The notes: generated from the letters alone by a model not told the origin. DNA of 43,153 bases from Marilutibacter maris (GCF_006546735.2 NZ_VICD02000278.1:1-43153), one strand, 5' to 3'. Positions 18,750 through 30,021 are shown, numbered from the stretch's first letter. Program-made: numbers and translations.

Positions 18750-19109
18750 TCAGAACACGTCGCGATAGCCCAGCGGTTCGAGCTTCTGCTGCAGGCCTTC
18801 GGTGTCGTAGCCGTAGACCACGTCCTGGCCGACCACCGTGGTCGGCACGCCGCGCGCGCGCAGGGCCCGCATCGCGCGTTGCCCGGCCTCGGTGTCGATG
18901 TCGATCACGCGATAACGGACCTCGGACAGCTCGAACGCCTTCTGCTGCTTGCGGCAGTACCCGCACCACTCGGCGGCGAGCATCACGATGCGGTCGTCGC
19001 CGGTGGCGTTGCGCGGATCATCCGGATGCAGCGCGGCCGCTTCGCGGGGCCAGAGTTTCCAGGCCCCGACGAGGACCGCGATGATGACGAGCAGCCGGAG
19101 CGGAGACAT
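18750..19109 (-). CDS. Membrane-anchored glutaredoxin-like protein
   Basis: 119 aa. One N-terminal hydrophobic segment (residues 3-19, LRLLVIIAVLVGAWKLW) acts as anchor or uncleaved signal. A glutaredoxin fold follows with redox pair Cys49/Cys52 (EWCGYC) and cis-Pro89 in GVPTTVV. The rest (RYRVIDIDTEAGQRAMRALR) is typical of small glutaredoxin-like proteins. The active site probably faces the periplasm, where it would handle thiol-disulfide exchange; its partner is unknown. It starts 7 bases after the aminotransferase stop, so the two are co-transcribed, and mdh follows 60 bp later. Confidence 0.87.
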   Translation of the reverse strand: MSPLRLLVIIAVLVGAWKLWPREAAALHPDDPRNATGDDRIVMLAAEWCGYCRKQQKAFELSEVRYRVIDIDTEAGQRAMRALRARGVPTTVVGQDVVYGYDTEGLQQKLEPLGYRDVF

Positions 19110-19116
19110 CGACGGC

Positions 19117-20322
19117 TCAGGCGAGCTCGGCGAAGAACTCGCGGATGCGCTCCATGCCCGGTGCCAGCTGCGGCGTCGGACAGGTGTAGCTGATGCGCAT
19201 CGCGCGCGGCTCGCCGAATGCCGAACCCGGCACGCAGGCGACGCCCTTGGCCTCCAGCAGCACGCTGCAGAAGTCGACGTCGTTCTCGATCTTCTTGCCG
19301 CTCGGACCGTGGGTCTTGCCGAAGCTGCAGCTCACGTCCGGGAACACGTAGAACGCGCCCTGCGGCCGCGGGCAGACCACGCCGGGAATGCCGTTCATCA
19401 CCGCCATGACCTGGTCGCGCTTGGCCTGGAACTCGGCGCAGCGGGCCTCGGGCACGTCCTGCGGACCCGACAGCGCGGCCACCGCCGCGGCGGTGGTGAC
19501 CTCGGGAATATTGGTGATGTGATTGGAGTTCAGCGTCACCACGGCCTTGGCGACCGCTTCCGGGCCGGCCATGAAGCCGACCCGCCAACCCGGCATGCCG
19601 TAGGTCTTGGACAGCGAGTCGACGAAGATCACCCGCTCCTTCAGTTCCGGCCTGGAATGCACGAAGTTGTGGTAGCCGACACCGTCGAACACCATCTTGT
19701 TGTAGATGTCGTCGGTGATCACCCAGGTATCCGGGTACTTCACCAGCACCTCGGCCAGCGCGTCGATCTCCTCGCGGGTATAGACCATGCCGGTCGGGTT
19801 CGACGGGTTGTTGAACAGGAACACGCGCGGCTTCTTCGCCAGCGCCGCCTCCAGCTGCGCGGGGGTCAGCTTGTAGTCCTGCTCGGGCGGGCACGGCAGC
19901 AGCTCGACCTTGGCGTTGACGATCTCGGCGATGTCGAGATAGCTGGTCCAGTACGGCGTCGGGAAGACGATCGTGTCGCCCTCGTCGAGCAGGGCCTCGG
20001 CCAGGTTGTAGAGCAGGTGCTTGGCGCCCACGCCGCTGGCGCAGTTGACCCGGCCGTAACCGGTCAGTCCCAGCTTCCCCATGTGCTCGATGAAGGCGTC
20101 GATCATCGGGTCGGCGCCGCGGTTGCTGCCGTACTGGCCGCTGTCGTGGGACAGCGCATTGCGGGCGGCCTCGTAGACGTGCTCGCCGGGCAGGAAATTC
20201 GGCACGCCGATCGAGAAGCTGATGATGTCGCGGCCTTCGGCTTTCAGGCGCTTGGCCTTCTCGGCAATCTGCATGATCGCACTGGGCTTGGCGCGGCCGA
20301 TACGGCTGGCGAGCTGGGGCAT
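19117..20322 (-). CDS. Class I PLP-dependent aminotransferase (aspartate aminotransferase-like)
   Basis: 401 aa, fold type I. The Schiff-base Lys239 lies in VDSLSKTYGMPGWRVGF. NNPSNPTGMV (about residues 171-180) holds the PLP-contacting Asn, with TDDIY after it and a C-terminal carboxylate Arg in EPRAMRISY. Sequence style (IGRAKPSAIMQIAEKAKRLK) matches the aspartate/prephenate aminotransferase Ib subgroup. The start MPQLASRIGR at 20322 was chosen over an upstream one 21 codons away because the family begins here. It is the first gene of a run with the glutaredoxin-like protein and mdh; aspartate-oxaloacetate exchange would fit mdh. Confidence 0.9.
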   Translation of the reverse strand: MPQLASRIGRAKPSAIMQIAEKAKRLKAEGRDIISFSIGVPNFLPGEHVYEAARNALSHDSGQYGSNRGADPMIDAFIEHMGKLGLTGYGRVNCASGVGAKHLLYNLAEALLDEGDTIVFPTPYWTSYLDIAEIVNAKVELLPCPPEQDYKLTPAQLEAALAKKPRVFLFNNPSNPTGMVYTREEIDALAEVLVKYPDTWVITDDIYNKMVFDGVGYHNFVHSRPELKERVIFVDSLSKTYGMPGWRVGFMAGPEAVAKAVVTLNSNHITNIPEVTTAAAVAALSGPQDVPEARCAEFQAKRDQVMAVMNGIPGVVCPRPQGAFYVFPDVSCSFGKTHGPSGKKIENDVDFCSVLLEAKGVACVPGSAFGEPRAMRISYTCPTPQLAPGMERIREFFAELA

Positions 20323-20483
20323 CGCGGGGGACCTCTCAGGTGGGTTGTGACGGAGGGGAGGCAGGCCGTCTGGCGGCCTGGACAAAGCCCCCTGATGGTA
20401 TCACGCACACGCCAGCCGCTCTGCCCCGCGGCGGCACCCGGCGGCACACCCCGCGGCCACCGGGATCGCGCCGCGCGGACACG

Positions 20484-20511
20484 AAAAACCCCGGACCGAC
20501 GGCCCGGGGTT
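20484..20511 (-). terminator. Intrinsic terminator after ppiB
   Basis: An 11-bp stem with one G-U wobble (20487-20497 with 20501-20511) and a 3-base loop is followed in transcription direction by five T. It sits 31 bases past the ppiB stop and separates it from the aminotransferase run. Confidence 0.85.
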
Positions 20512-20541
20512 CCGTTCAACGACAATGTCCGCCGCGGACGC

Positions 20542-21048
<507 letters not shown>

Positions 21049-21217
21049 GGATACGGCTCCTGTGAGGGGCTGGCGCGCCGCGAACGGGACGCCCGGGGGG
21101 AAAGCTCCAGAGTCCGCCAACCCGGGTCGACAAACGATGAACACCGGTTCCGCGGGCGGAATGCTGAATGCGGACCGCCTAGAATACCGCAGCCGGAACC
21201 GGAAACCGCGCATTCAT

Positions 21218-21247
21218 ATGACCATTGCCACATTTGGCGGATATAAT
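21218..21247 (+). promoter_or_regulatory. Sigma70-type promoter of typA
   Basis: A perfect -10 TATAAT (21242-21247) has ATGACC (21218-21223, 4 of 6 consensus) 18 bases upstream. Transcription would start near 21254, giving a leader of about 43 bases before the typA ATG. Confidence 0.7.
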
Positions 21248-21296
21248 GGTCGGCTTCCCTCCGCGAGCCTGATGCCTTCGCCGGCGTCCTTTCCGC

Positions 21297-23138
<1,842 letters not shown>

Positions 23139-23160
23139 GCTTCCCCGCCCGGCGGCACCC

Positions 23161-23166
23161 TAGAAT
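23161..23166 (+). promoter_or_regulatory. -10-like TAGAAT abutting the antiporter start codon
   Basis: TAGAAT ends six bases before the GTG start, and no ribosome site lies between. If this is a real -10, the transcript would begin at or next to the start codon and be leaderless. No good -35 is visible, so the call is tentative. Confidence 0.35.
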
Positions 23167-23172
23167 GGCAGC

Positions 23173-24189
23173 GTGAGCGATCTCCCGCTGCCATTTCTTT
23201 GCCTGCTGTTCGCGCTGGCCGCGGCGGTGGTGTGGCGCGCCGGCACCGTGCTCTCGCGCACCACCGATCGACTCGACGAGGCGTTCGGCTGGGGCGAGGC
23301 GATCGGCGGCATGGTGCTGCTGGCCATCGTCACCAACCTGCCGGAAATCGCGATCACCGCCAGCGCGTCGCTGCAGGGCCGCGTCGAGGTCGCGATCGGC
23401 AATCTGCTCGGCGGGGTCGCGATCCAGACCGTGGTACTGGTGGCGCTGGACTTCGCCGCGCGCCGCGAGGGCGCGCCACTGTCGGCGCTGGCCGGGTCGC
23501 CGCAGCTGAAACTGGAAGCCGCCCTGGTCGTGGCGATGCTCGGCCTGGTCCTGCTCGGGCATGTCTGGGAATCGCCGCCGCAGGTCGCCGGCCTCAGCGT
23601 GCCGGGGCTGCTGATCGTCGCCGCCTGGTTCGCCGCCCTGCTCGGCATGCGACGGTTGTCGCGGCCGCAGGCGACGCCGGCCGACGCGGCCAACGCGACA
23701 CCGCCCCGGGCCCGTCCGGGGCTTCGACGCTGCCTGCTGCACTTCGCAATCGCCTCACTGGCGACCCTGGTCGCCGGCGTGGCGCTGGAGCTGAGCGGGG
23801 ACGCGATCGCCGAGGACCTGGGCATGAGCGGCGCGGTGTTCGCGGCCACGATCCTGGCCGCGGCGACCGCCATCCCCGAGGTCGCCAGCGGCCTGGAGTC
23901 GATCCGCCTCAGGCGCTGGCAACTGGCGATGAGCGACATCTTCGGCGGCAACGCATTCCTGCCGGTGCTGCTGGTGCTCGCCGCGCTGCTGTCGGGGCAG
24001 GCGGTCCTGCCGCAGCTGGGCGGCAGCGATCTGTACCTGGGCGCGCTCGGCCTGCTGCTTACCCTGTGCTATCTCGCCGGCATGGCGCGACGCGACGCCC
24101 GGCGTCGACTGGGAGTCGGCGTCGACTCGCTCTGCGTACTCGCGCTCTATGCCCTGGGCATCGCCGGCCTGGCGGCGATGTCGCCCTGA
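23173..24189 (+). CDS. CaCA-superfamily cation antiporter (sodium/calcium exchanger-like)
   Basis: 338 aa with about 10 hydrophobic segments. Two internally homologous alpha-repeats are recognisable: TNLPEIAITASA...IGNLLGGVAIQ (about residues 54-87) and ATAIPEVASGLES...MSDIFGGNAF (about 236-266). Each keeps the essential acidic residue after the Pro and the GN/GG pore motif. The inner-membrane protein would exchange Na or H for Ca or another cation; ions cannot be assigned. The start is GTG at 23173 with a poor ribosome site; a TAGAAT box just upstream hints at a leaderless transcript. It is 34 bp after typA on the same strand, so read-through is also possible. Confidence 0.85.
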   Translation: MSDLPLPFLCLLFALAAAVVWRAGTVLSRTTDRLDEAFGWGEAIGGMVLLAIVTNLPEIAITASASLQGRVEVAIGNLLGGVAIQTVVLVALDFAARREGAPLSALAGSPQLKLEAALVVAMLGLVLLGHVWESPPQVAGLSVPGLLIVAAWFAALLGMRRLSRPQATPADAANATPPRARPGLRRCLLHFAIASLATLVAGVALELSGDAIAEDLGMSGAVFAATILAAATAIPEVASGLESIRLRRWQLAMSDIFGGNAFLPVLLVLAALLSGQAVLPQLGGSDLYLGALGLLLTLCYLAGMARRDARRRLGVGVDSLCVLALYALGIAGLAAMSP

Positions 24190-24337
24190 GCCGAGCGCAG
24201 TTTCCCCGCGCCGGGATGGCGGACATGCCGCACACCCCGCTCCGGCGACCGTTCGCCCCGCCCGCGAACTCGCCCACAGTATCGACCGCCGACGATCGCA
24301 TATGCTCGATGGCGCTTTTCGCGATCGGGGAATCGCC

Positions 24338-26044
24338 ATGCGTCTGTATCTCCCACGGGTGTATCTGCCTCTGGCTGCGTTGCTCATCGGTCTGACCGCA
24401 TGCCAGCGCGCCACGGACGATACTGGCCCGAGCACCACTGGAACGACCGCCGACCGCGGCGAGCACGCCGGTGCCGCCGGCGATGACACTCGGCCGACCG
24501 GCGACTTCGCCTTCGGCGAGGTCGGCATCGCCGAACTGCAGACCCGGATGGGCCACGGCAAGTTGACCAGCGCCACGCTGACCCAGGCCTACCTGGATCG
24601 GATCGCCGCGATCGACGATGCCGGACCGATGCTCAACGCGGTGCTGGAACTCAATCCGGAAGCGCTGGAGGAAGCCGCCGCACGCGACGCCGAGCGCGCC
24701 GCAGGCCGCATCCGCGGCCCCCTGCACGGCATCCCGGTCCTGCTCAAGGACAACATCGATGCGACCCCGATGGTCACCTCGGCCGGCTCCAACGCGCTGG
24801 CCGAGCACCGTCCGCGCAGCGATGCCTTCCTGGTCCAGCGCCTGCGCGAGGCCGGCGCGGTGATCCTGGGCAAGACCAACCTCAGCGAGTGGGCCAATTT
24901 TCGTTCGACCCGCTCCAGCTCGGGCTGGAGCGCGCGTGGCGGCCAGACCCGCAACCCCTACGTGCTCGACCGCTCGCCCTGCGGCTCCAGTTCCGGCACC
25001 GGCAGCGCGATCGCCGCCAGCCTGGCCGCGGCCGGGGTCGGCACCGAGACCGATGGCAGCATCATCTGCCCCTCGGCGGTCGCCGGGCTGGTCGGCATCA
25101 AGCCGACCGTGGGCCTGATCAGTCGCGGCGGCATCGTGCCGATCTCCAGCAGCCAGGACACCGCCGGGCCGATGGCGCGCACGGTCGCCGACGCCGCGGT
25201 GATGCTGTCGGCGATGGTCGGCCGCGACGAGGGCGACGTGCGCACCGCCGAGAGCACCGGCCGCGCCATCTTCGACTACCACGCGCGCCTCGACGCCGGC
25301 AGCCTCCTGGGCGCCAGGATCGGCGTGTTGCGCAGCGCCTCGGGTTACCACGACGGCGTGGACGCGGTGTTCGAGCGCAACCTGGAGGCACTGCGCAAGG
25401 CCGGGGCCGAGCTGGTCGACGTCGCCATCGCTACCGACGGCCAGTGGCAGGAGGCGGAGCTGGTGGTGCTGCTGCACGAGTTCAAGCACGGCGTCGGTCG
25501 CTACCTCGGCAACGGCCAGGCCCCGGTCCGCGACCTGGCCGGACTCATCGAGTACAACCGCAAACATGCCGACACCGAGATGGCCTGGTTCGGCCAGGAG
25601 CTGTTCGAGCGGGCCCAAAGCGCCGGCCCGCTGGACGACGAGGCCTACATCGAAGCGCGGATCGCGGCGCGGCGCCTCGCGGGCGCCGAGGGCATCGACG
25701 CGACCCTGGCCGAGCACCAGCTCGACGCCATCATCGCGCCGGCGGTATCGCCGGCCTGGCCGATCGACCTGGTCAACGGCGATCATTTCCTTGGCGCCGG
25801 CTACGGCGTCGCCGCGGTCGCCGGCACCCCCAGCGTGACCGTGCCGATGGGCGACGTGCACGGTTTGCCGGTCGGTATCGTGTTCATGGGGCCTGCGTGG
25901 AGCGAGGCCCGGTTGATCGGACTCGCCCACGCCTTCGAGCAGCAGACCCGCGCCCGCACCGCGCCGCGGTTCCTGCCGACCCTGCCGTTCGACGCCGGCA
26001 CGGCATCGGGAGCTGGAGCGGACGCAAAGCAAACCGGCGGCTGA
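24338..26044 (+). CDS. Lipoprotein amidase (amidase-signature family)
   Basis: 568 aa. A lipoprotein signal with lipobox ending at Cys22 (LIGLTAC) and a Thr/Gly/Asp-rich linker (to about residue 55) precede the amidase-signature domain. The Ser-cisSer-Lys triad is visible: Lys137 in LLKDNID, Ser217/218 in SPCGSSSGTG, and nucleophile Ser241 in TETDGSIICPS. The family hydrolyses amide bonds (glutamyl-tRNA amidase A, fatty-acid amide or peptide amidases). Extracytoplasmic anchoring and the lack of gatB/gatC exclude GatA. The substrate is unknown. The ATG at 24338 is preceded by GGGGA. It is convergent with the DAHP synthase gene, 58 bp downstream. Confidence 0.92.
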   Translation: MRLYLPRVYLPLAALLIGLTACQRATDDTGPSTTGTTADRGEHAGAAGDDTRPTGDFAFGEVGIAELQTRMGHGKLTSATLTQAYLDRIAAIDDAGPMLNAVLELNPEALEEAAARDAERAAGRIRGPLHGIPVLLKDNIDATPMVTSAGSNALAEHRPRSDAFLVQRLREAGAVILGKTNLSEWANFRSTRSSSGWSARGGQTRNPYVLDRSPCGSSSGTGSAIAASLAAAGVGTETDGSIICPSAVAGLVGIKPTVGLISRGGIVPISSSQDTAGPMARTVADAAVMLSAMVGRDEGDVRTAESTGRAIFDYHARLDAGSLLGARIGVLRSASGYHDGVDAVFERNLEALRKAGAELVDVAIATDGQWQEAELVVLLHEFKHGVGRYLGNGQAPVRDLAGLIEYNRKHADTEMAWFGQELFERAQSAGPLDDEAYIEARIAARRLAGAEGIDATLAEHQLDAIIAPAVSPAWPIDLVNGDHFLGAGYGVAAVAGTPSVTVPMGDVHGLPVGIVFMGPAWSEARLIGLAHAFEQQTRARTAPRFLPTLPFDAGTASGAGADAKQTGG

Positions 26045-26102
26045 GCGCCGCCGGTCCACAGGTCATCGGGAAAGCCGGCCGGGAACCGCTCCCGGCACCG
26101 GC

Positions 26103-27518
26103 TCAGGCACTGGTCGGCGTGCCGAGCTGGGACTGCTTGCGCACGATCAGCATCGCCACTTCCAGCGCCTGCTCGTAGTTCAGGCGCGGATCGACGGTCG
26201 ACTTGTAGGCACGCTCCAGGTCGCTCTCGGTCAGCTCGCGGGCACCGCCCAGGCATTCGGTCACGTCCTCGCCGGTCAGCTCCAGGTGCACGCCCCCCAG
26301 ACGGGTACCGGCCGCGGCATGCAGCTCGAACGCCTGTTCCAGCTCGCTGCGGATGTTGCGGAAGCGTCGGGTCTTGTAGCCGTTGGTGGTGCTCTCGGTA
26401 TTGCCGTGCATGGGATCACAGACCCACAGCACCCGGCGCCCGTCGCGACGCACCGCATCCAGCAACGCGGGCAGCTTGTCGGCGATGCCGGTCGCGCCCA
26501 TGCGATGGATGAAGGTCAGCCGGCCCGGCTCGTCCTCGGGGTTGAGCAGGTCGATCGTCTTCAGCAACTGGTCCGGGGTGACCGAGGGCCCGACCTTCAA
26601 TGCGATGGGATTACGCAGACCGCGGAAGTACTCGGCATGGGCGCCGTCGACCGCGGCGGTACGCATGCCGATCCACGGATAATGGGTGCTGAGGTTGAAC
26701 CAGCCCCAGTGGCGCGGCACCTGCCGGGTCATCGACTCCTCGTACGGCAGCAGCAGCGCCTCGTGCGAGGTGTAGAAATCGACCCGATTGAGGTTGTGCA
26801 CCTCGCTGCCGGACAAGGTCTCCATGAAGCGCACCGCATCGCCGATCGCGTTGACCATGCGGCGGTACTCATCGGCCAGCGGCGAGTGCCCAACCCAGCT
26901 CAGGTTCCAGTATTCGGGATGGTGCAGGTCGGCGAAACCGCCGTCGATCAGGGCGCGGACGAAATTCATCGTCATCGAGGAGCGCGCATGCCCCTTGATC
27001 ATGCGGCGCGGATCCGGACGCCGCGCGGCCTCGCTGAACTCGGGCGCATTGACCATGTCGCCGCGGTAGCTGGGCAGGCTGACGCCGTCGACGGTCTCGG
27101 TATCGGCCGAGCGGGGCTTGGCGTACTGGCCGGCGAAGCGGCCGACCCGGACCACCGGCTTGCGCATGCCGTGGACGAGCACCAGGCTCATCTGCAGCAG
27201 CACCTTCAGTCGGTTGGAGATCACGTCCGACGAGCAGGCGTCGAAGGTCTCGGCACAGTCGCCCCCCTGCAGCAGGAAGCGCTTGCCCTCCTGGGCCTCG
27301 GCCAGCTGCTGCTTGAGCGCGAGGATCTCCCACGAGGTCACCAGCGGCGGCAACGCCCGCAACTCGCCGAGCACGCCTTCCAGCTCGGCCGCGTCCGGAT
27401 AGGTCGGCAACTGCAGCGCGGTGCGGCCGCGCCAGGAATCCGGAGCCCAGTCGGTCGGGAGTTTCACGGCTTGGATATTGCGTTCGGAGCTCGACATGAC
27501 AGCAGTGGTTTGTTGCAT
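26103..27518 (-). CDS. 3-deoxy-7-phosphoheptulonate synthase, class II
   Basis: 471 aa, plant/actinobacterial-type (AroA-II) DAHP synthase that joins phosphoenolpyruvate and erythrose-4-phosphate to open the shikimate pathway. Family blocks: WRGRTALQLPTYPD near the N-terminus, metal-ligand Cys in LLQGGDCAETF, RVGRFAGQYAKPRS, KGHARSSMTMNFVRALI, CDPMHGNTE and GGVHLELTGEDVTECLGG. It is unrelated to the class I AroF/G/H enzymes of E. coli. Two starts are possible: ATG at 27518 or MSSSERNIQ at 27497; neither has a clear ribosome site. No leader peptide or trp/aro operator is evident. Confidence 0.96.
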   Translation of the reverse strand: MQQTTAVMSSSERNIQAVKLPTDWAPDSWRGRTALQLPTYPDAAELEGVLGELRALPPLVTSWEILALKQQLAEAQEGKRFLLQGGDCAETFDACSSDVISNRLKVLLQMSLVLVHGMRKPVVRVGRFAGQYAKPRSADTETVDGVSLPSYRGDMVNAPEFSEAARRPDPRRMIKGHARSSMTMNFVRALIDGGFADLHHPEYWNLSWVGHSPLADEYRRMVNAIGDAVRFMETLSGSEVHNLNRVDFYTSHEALLLPYEESMTRQVPRHWGWFNLSTHYPWIGMRTAAVDGAHAEYFRGLRNPIALKVGPSVTPDQLLKTIDLLNPEDEPGRLTFIHRMGATGIADKLPALLDAVRRDGRRVLWVCDPMHGNTESTTNGYKTRRFRNIRSELEQAFELHAAAGTRLGGVHLELTGEDVTECLGGARELTESDLERAYKSTVDPRLNYEQALEVAMLIVRKQSQLGTPTSA

Positions 27519-27623
27519 TGCGACAAGCCATCATCCGCCGTTCGGCTGGCCACTGCAACGGTTTCGTCGGCAACCGAGGCGCCCTCGCGGGCGCACGCGC
27601 CCCGGGACCGGGGCGGGATGGGT

Positions 27624-28142
27624 TCAGTTGCGGCGGAACGCCGCGTAGCAGGCCCAGCCGGTCAGCAGCACGAACCAGATCAGGCTCCAGGCGGGCATCG
27701 ACAGCCCGAGGAAGGCCCAGTCGACATTGGCGCACTCGCCCGAGCCGGTCATCACCTTGCGGATCACGCCGGTGATCGGCATGGCTTCGAGCATGTAGTC
27801 CAGGCCGGGGCCGCAGGCCGGCACCTGGTCCGGCGGCAGGTTCTGCAAGCGCACGTGGTTGCCCGCGACCAGGATTCCCGCCAGCCCGGCCAGGCCGGCC
27901 AGCACGCCATAGACCCGGCGTCCGCCGGCGCCCGCCGGCGCATGCAGGCCACCGACCAGGAAGGCCAGCCCCAACGCCGCGAACGCGACCCGCTGGAAGA
28001 TGCACAGTGGGCAGGGTTCGAGCGGGTTGACTTCGCGCAACTGGGTATAGACCGCGAAACCGATCAAGCCTGCGCAGGCGAGGAAGCCCAACAGGAAGCG
28101 GCTGCGGAACGATGCGGCGGCGAGGCGTTTTGAGCGGTTCAT
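27624..28142 (-). CDS. dsbB: Disulfide bond formation protein DsbB
   Basis: 172 aa (E. coli 176). Inner-membrane quinone-dependent oxidase that reoxidises DsbA in the periplasm. Four hydrophobic segments are visible. The first redox pair is Cys44/Cys47 (EPCPLC, followed by IFQRVAF, the conserved loop with quinone-contacting Arg). The second pair is Cys110 and Cys137 in the second periplasmic loop (VPACGPGLDYML...GSGEC). The start MNRSKRLA at 28142 fits the positively charged N-terminus. It lies 161 bp after rplQ with the ribosomal terminator in between, so it is separately transcribed. Confidence 0.95.
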   Translation of the reverse strand: MNRSKRLAAASFRSRFLLGFLACAGLIGFAVYTQLREVNPLEPCPLCIFQRVAFAALGLAFLVGGLHAPAGAGGRRVYGVLAGLAGLAGILVAGNHVRLQNLPPDQVPACGPGLDYMLEAMPITGVIRKVMTGSGECANVDWAFLGLSMPAWSLIWFVLLTGWACYAAFRRN

Positions 28143-28224
28143 GCGCCACAGCTTAAGGGCTGAACGCGGCGCTGCCCATAGCCCGGATGGCACGTCACCG
28201 GGCCACTATCGGCAACAGGCTTTC

Positions 28225-28259
28225 CCCAAAACGCATGAGCCCCGGATAACCGGGGCTCA
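28225..28259 (-). terminator. Terminator of the ribosomal alpha operon
   Basis: A perfect 10-bp stem (28236-28245 with 28250-28259) with a four-base loop is followed by TGCGTTTTGGGG. It lies 43 bases past the rplQ stop and closes the long ribosomal transcription unit. Confidence 0.85.
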
Positions 28260-28302
28260 CGATGCGATCTTTGCGGCTTCTGGCGAAGCGCGCCGCCAGG
28301 AC

Positions 28303-28683
28303 TTACTCGACGGCTTCGGCGACCTGCGGACGGTCGACCAGCTCGACGTAGGCCATCGGCGCATTGTCGCCAGCGCGGAAACCGCACTTGAGGATGCGCA
28401 GGTAGCCGCCCGGGCGGTTGCGGTAGCGCGGGCCCAGCTCGACGAACAGGGTGCCGACCGCTTCCTTGTCGCGCAGGCGCGAGAACGCCAGGCGGCGGTT
28501 GGCGACGCCGTCGTTCTTGGCCAGGGTGATCAGCGGCTCGGCGACGCGGCGCAGCTCCTTGGCCTTGGGCAGGGTGGTCTTGATCAGACCGTGCTTGATG
28601 AGGGACGCGGCCATGTTGCGGAACATCGCGTCGCGATGGGCGCTGGTGCGGCTGAACTTGCGTCCGGATTTCTGGTGGCGCAT
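28303..28683 (-). CDS. rplQ: 50S ribosomal protein bL17
   Basis: 126 aa, normal length. [20 protein letters not shown] is the invariant bL17 N-terminus, and [16 protein letters not shown] and [20 protein letters not shown] follow. It sits near the polypeptide exit tunnel of the large subunit. It has its own AGGA ribosome site. Unlike the rest of the cluster it stands 285 bp away from rpoA, with two hairpins between, so its level may be set separately. Last gene of the alpha operon. Confidence 0.99.
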   Translation of the reverse strand: MRHQKSGRKFSRTSAHRDAMFRNMAASLIKHGLIKTTLPKAKELRRVAEPLITLAKNDGVANRRLAFSRLRDKEAVGTLFVELGPRYRNRPGGYLRILKCGFRAGDNAPMAYVELVDRPQVAEAVE

Positions 28684-28968
28684 GACGTTGGCTTCCTAGA
28701 TGAATGTTGGATCGTTGGACTTCGTTGTCGCCATCCAGGCGCTGGAGCAATGGACTGCGGATGGTCCGTGCCGGTCGTTTCCGTGACCGGCCTAGCGCGG
28801 GCTTTCCGCCCGTCGGTGGAAGCAGCGGCTGCGCTTGTGGTGCAGCCGTGCTGGATCTGTTGCTGGTGCCATCCCTGGCGAGGTGTTGCCGACTCCGGAG
28901 AGTCCTGCCCGGCCGTCCCTGGCCGGGCGCCGAGCAAGGCGCGCGCCAGTGGCGCGCGATCGCCTTGC
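28684..28968 (-). promoter_or_regulatory. Long rpoA-rplQ spacer with two stem-loops
   Basis: 285 bases without a gene. A composite hairpin overlaps the rpoA stop: outer arms 28932-28941 and 28961-28970 (10 bp), inner arms 28942-28947 and 28951-28956 (6 bp), with a 4-base bulge. A second hairpin with 8-bp arms follows (28907-28914 with 28921-28928). Neither is followed by a T run. They could attenuate, protect or mark a processing point between rpoA and rplQ mRNA. Confidence 0.6.
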
Positions 28969-29967
28969 TCAGCCCATCATGCCGTGCGACGCGATCCCGG
29001 CCGGCGGCCAGTTCTCGAGCTTCATGCCGAGCGAAAGGCCGCGCTGGGCGAGGACTTCCTTGATCTCGGTCAGCGACTTCTTGCCGAGGTTCGGGGTCTT
29101 CAGCAGCTCGACCTCGGTCTTCTGGATCAGATCGCCGACGTAGTAGATGCTCTCGGCCTTCAGGCAGTTGGCCGAACGCACGGTCAGCTCCAGGTCGTCG
29201 ATCGGGCGCAGCAGGATCGGGTCGACACCGCCGGTCGGCTGCTTGGCCTGGCCGCGGTCACGCTGGGTGAAGTCGCCGAACACCGACAGCTGGTCGGTCA
29301 GGATGTCGGCGGCGGTCCGCACGGCTTCCTCGGCGTCGATGGTGCCGTTGGTCTCGATGTCCAGGACCAGCTTGTCGAGATCGGTGCGCTGCTCGACGCG
29401 CGCGGCCTCGACCGCGTAGGCCACGCGGCGGACCGGGCTGAAGCTGGCGTCCAGCATCAGGCGGCCGATCGCACGGGTGTCCTCGTCGGGACGGCGGCGG
29501 GCGGCGGCCGGCTGGTAGCCGTAACCACGCTCGATCTTGAGGCGCATGTTGACCGCGGTGTCCTTGGTCAGGTGCGCGATCACGTGATCGGTGTTGATGA
29601 TCTCGACGTTGTGGTCGGCCTTGATGTCAGCAGCCGTAACGACGCCGGGGCCCTGCTTGCTCAGCACCAGGGTCGCGGTCTCGCCGGTATGCATGCGGAT
29701 GGCGACGTCCTTGAGGTTCAGCAGCACCTCGAGCACGTCCTCCTGCAGGCCTTCCACGGTGGTGTACTCGTGCAGCACGCCGTCGATCTCGACCTCGGTG
29801 ATGGCGAAGCCGGGGATCGACGACAGCAGCACGCGGCGCAACGCGTTGCCGAGGGTGTGACCGTAGCCGCGCTCCAGCGGCTCGATCACGACCTTGGCAC
29901 GGTTGCCGGTGAGTCGTTCGATCTGGGGACCGCGCGGACGCAGCACCTGATTGGCGGTAACCGTCAT
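28969..29967 (-). CDS. rpoA: DNA-directed RNA polymerase alpha subunit
   Basis: 332 aa. The N-terminal assembly domain ([40 protein letters not shown]) dimerises and binds beta/beta-prime. A flexible linker leads to the C-terminal domain, which contacts UP elements and activators. The DNA-contact residues are intact (VRSANCLK, then [14 protein letters not shown]). The start at 29967 has an AGGAG site, placed just after a small hairpin in the rpsD-rpoA spacer. Part of the alpha operon with S13, S11, S4 and L17. Confidence 0.99.
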   Translation of the reverse strand: MTVTANQVLRPRGPQIERLTGNRAKVVIEPLERGYGHTLGNALRRVLLSSIPGFAITEVEIDGVLHEYTTVEGLQEDVLEVLLNLKDVAIRMHTGETATLVLSKQGPGVVTAADIKADHNVEIINTDHVIAHLTKDTAVNMRLKIERGYGYQPAAARRRPDEDTRAIGRLMLDASFSPVRRVAYAVEAARVEQRTDLDKLVLDIETNGTIDAEEAVRTAADILTDQLSVFGDFTQRDRGQAKQPTGGVDPILLRPIDDLELTVRSANCLKAESIYYVGDLIQKTEVELLKTPNLGKKSLTEIKEVLAQRGLSLGMKLENWPPAGIASHGMMG

Positions 29968-29986
29968 GTTTGGGTGTCTCCTGCGA

Positions 29987-30009
29987 GCCTCCGGAGGGGG
30001 ACCGGAGGC
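29987..30009 (-). promoter_or_regulatory. Stem-loop between rpsD and rpoA
   Basis: An 8-bp perfect stem (GCCTCCGG/CCGGAGGC) with a 7-base loop lies just upstream of the rpoA ribosome site in the 54-bp spacer. No T run. Possibly a stability or translation-coupling element. Confidence 0.5.
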
Positions 30010-30021
30010 ACGTGAAATGGA

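Noticed and set aside
24338-26044. GatA subunit of the glutamyl-tRNA amidotransferase
   Set aside because: A lipoprotein signal is present and no gatB or gatC lies next to it.
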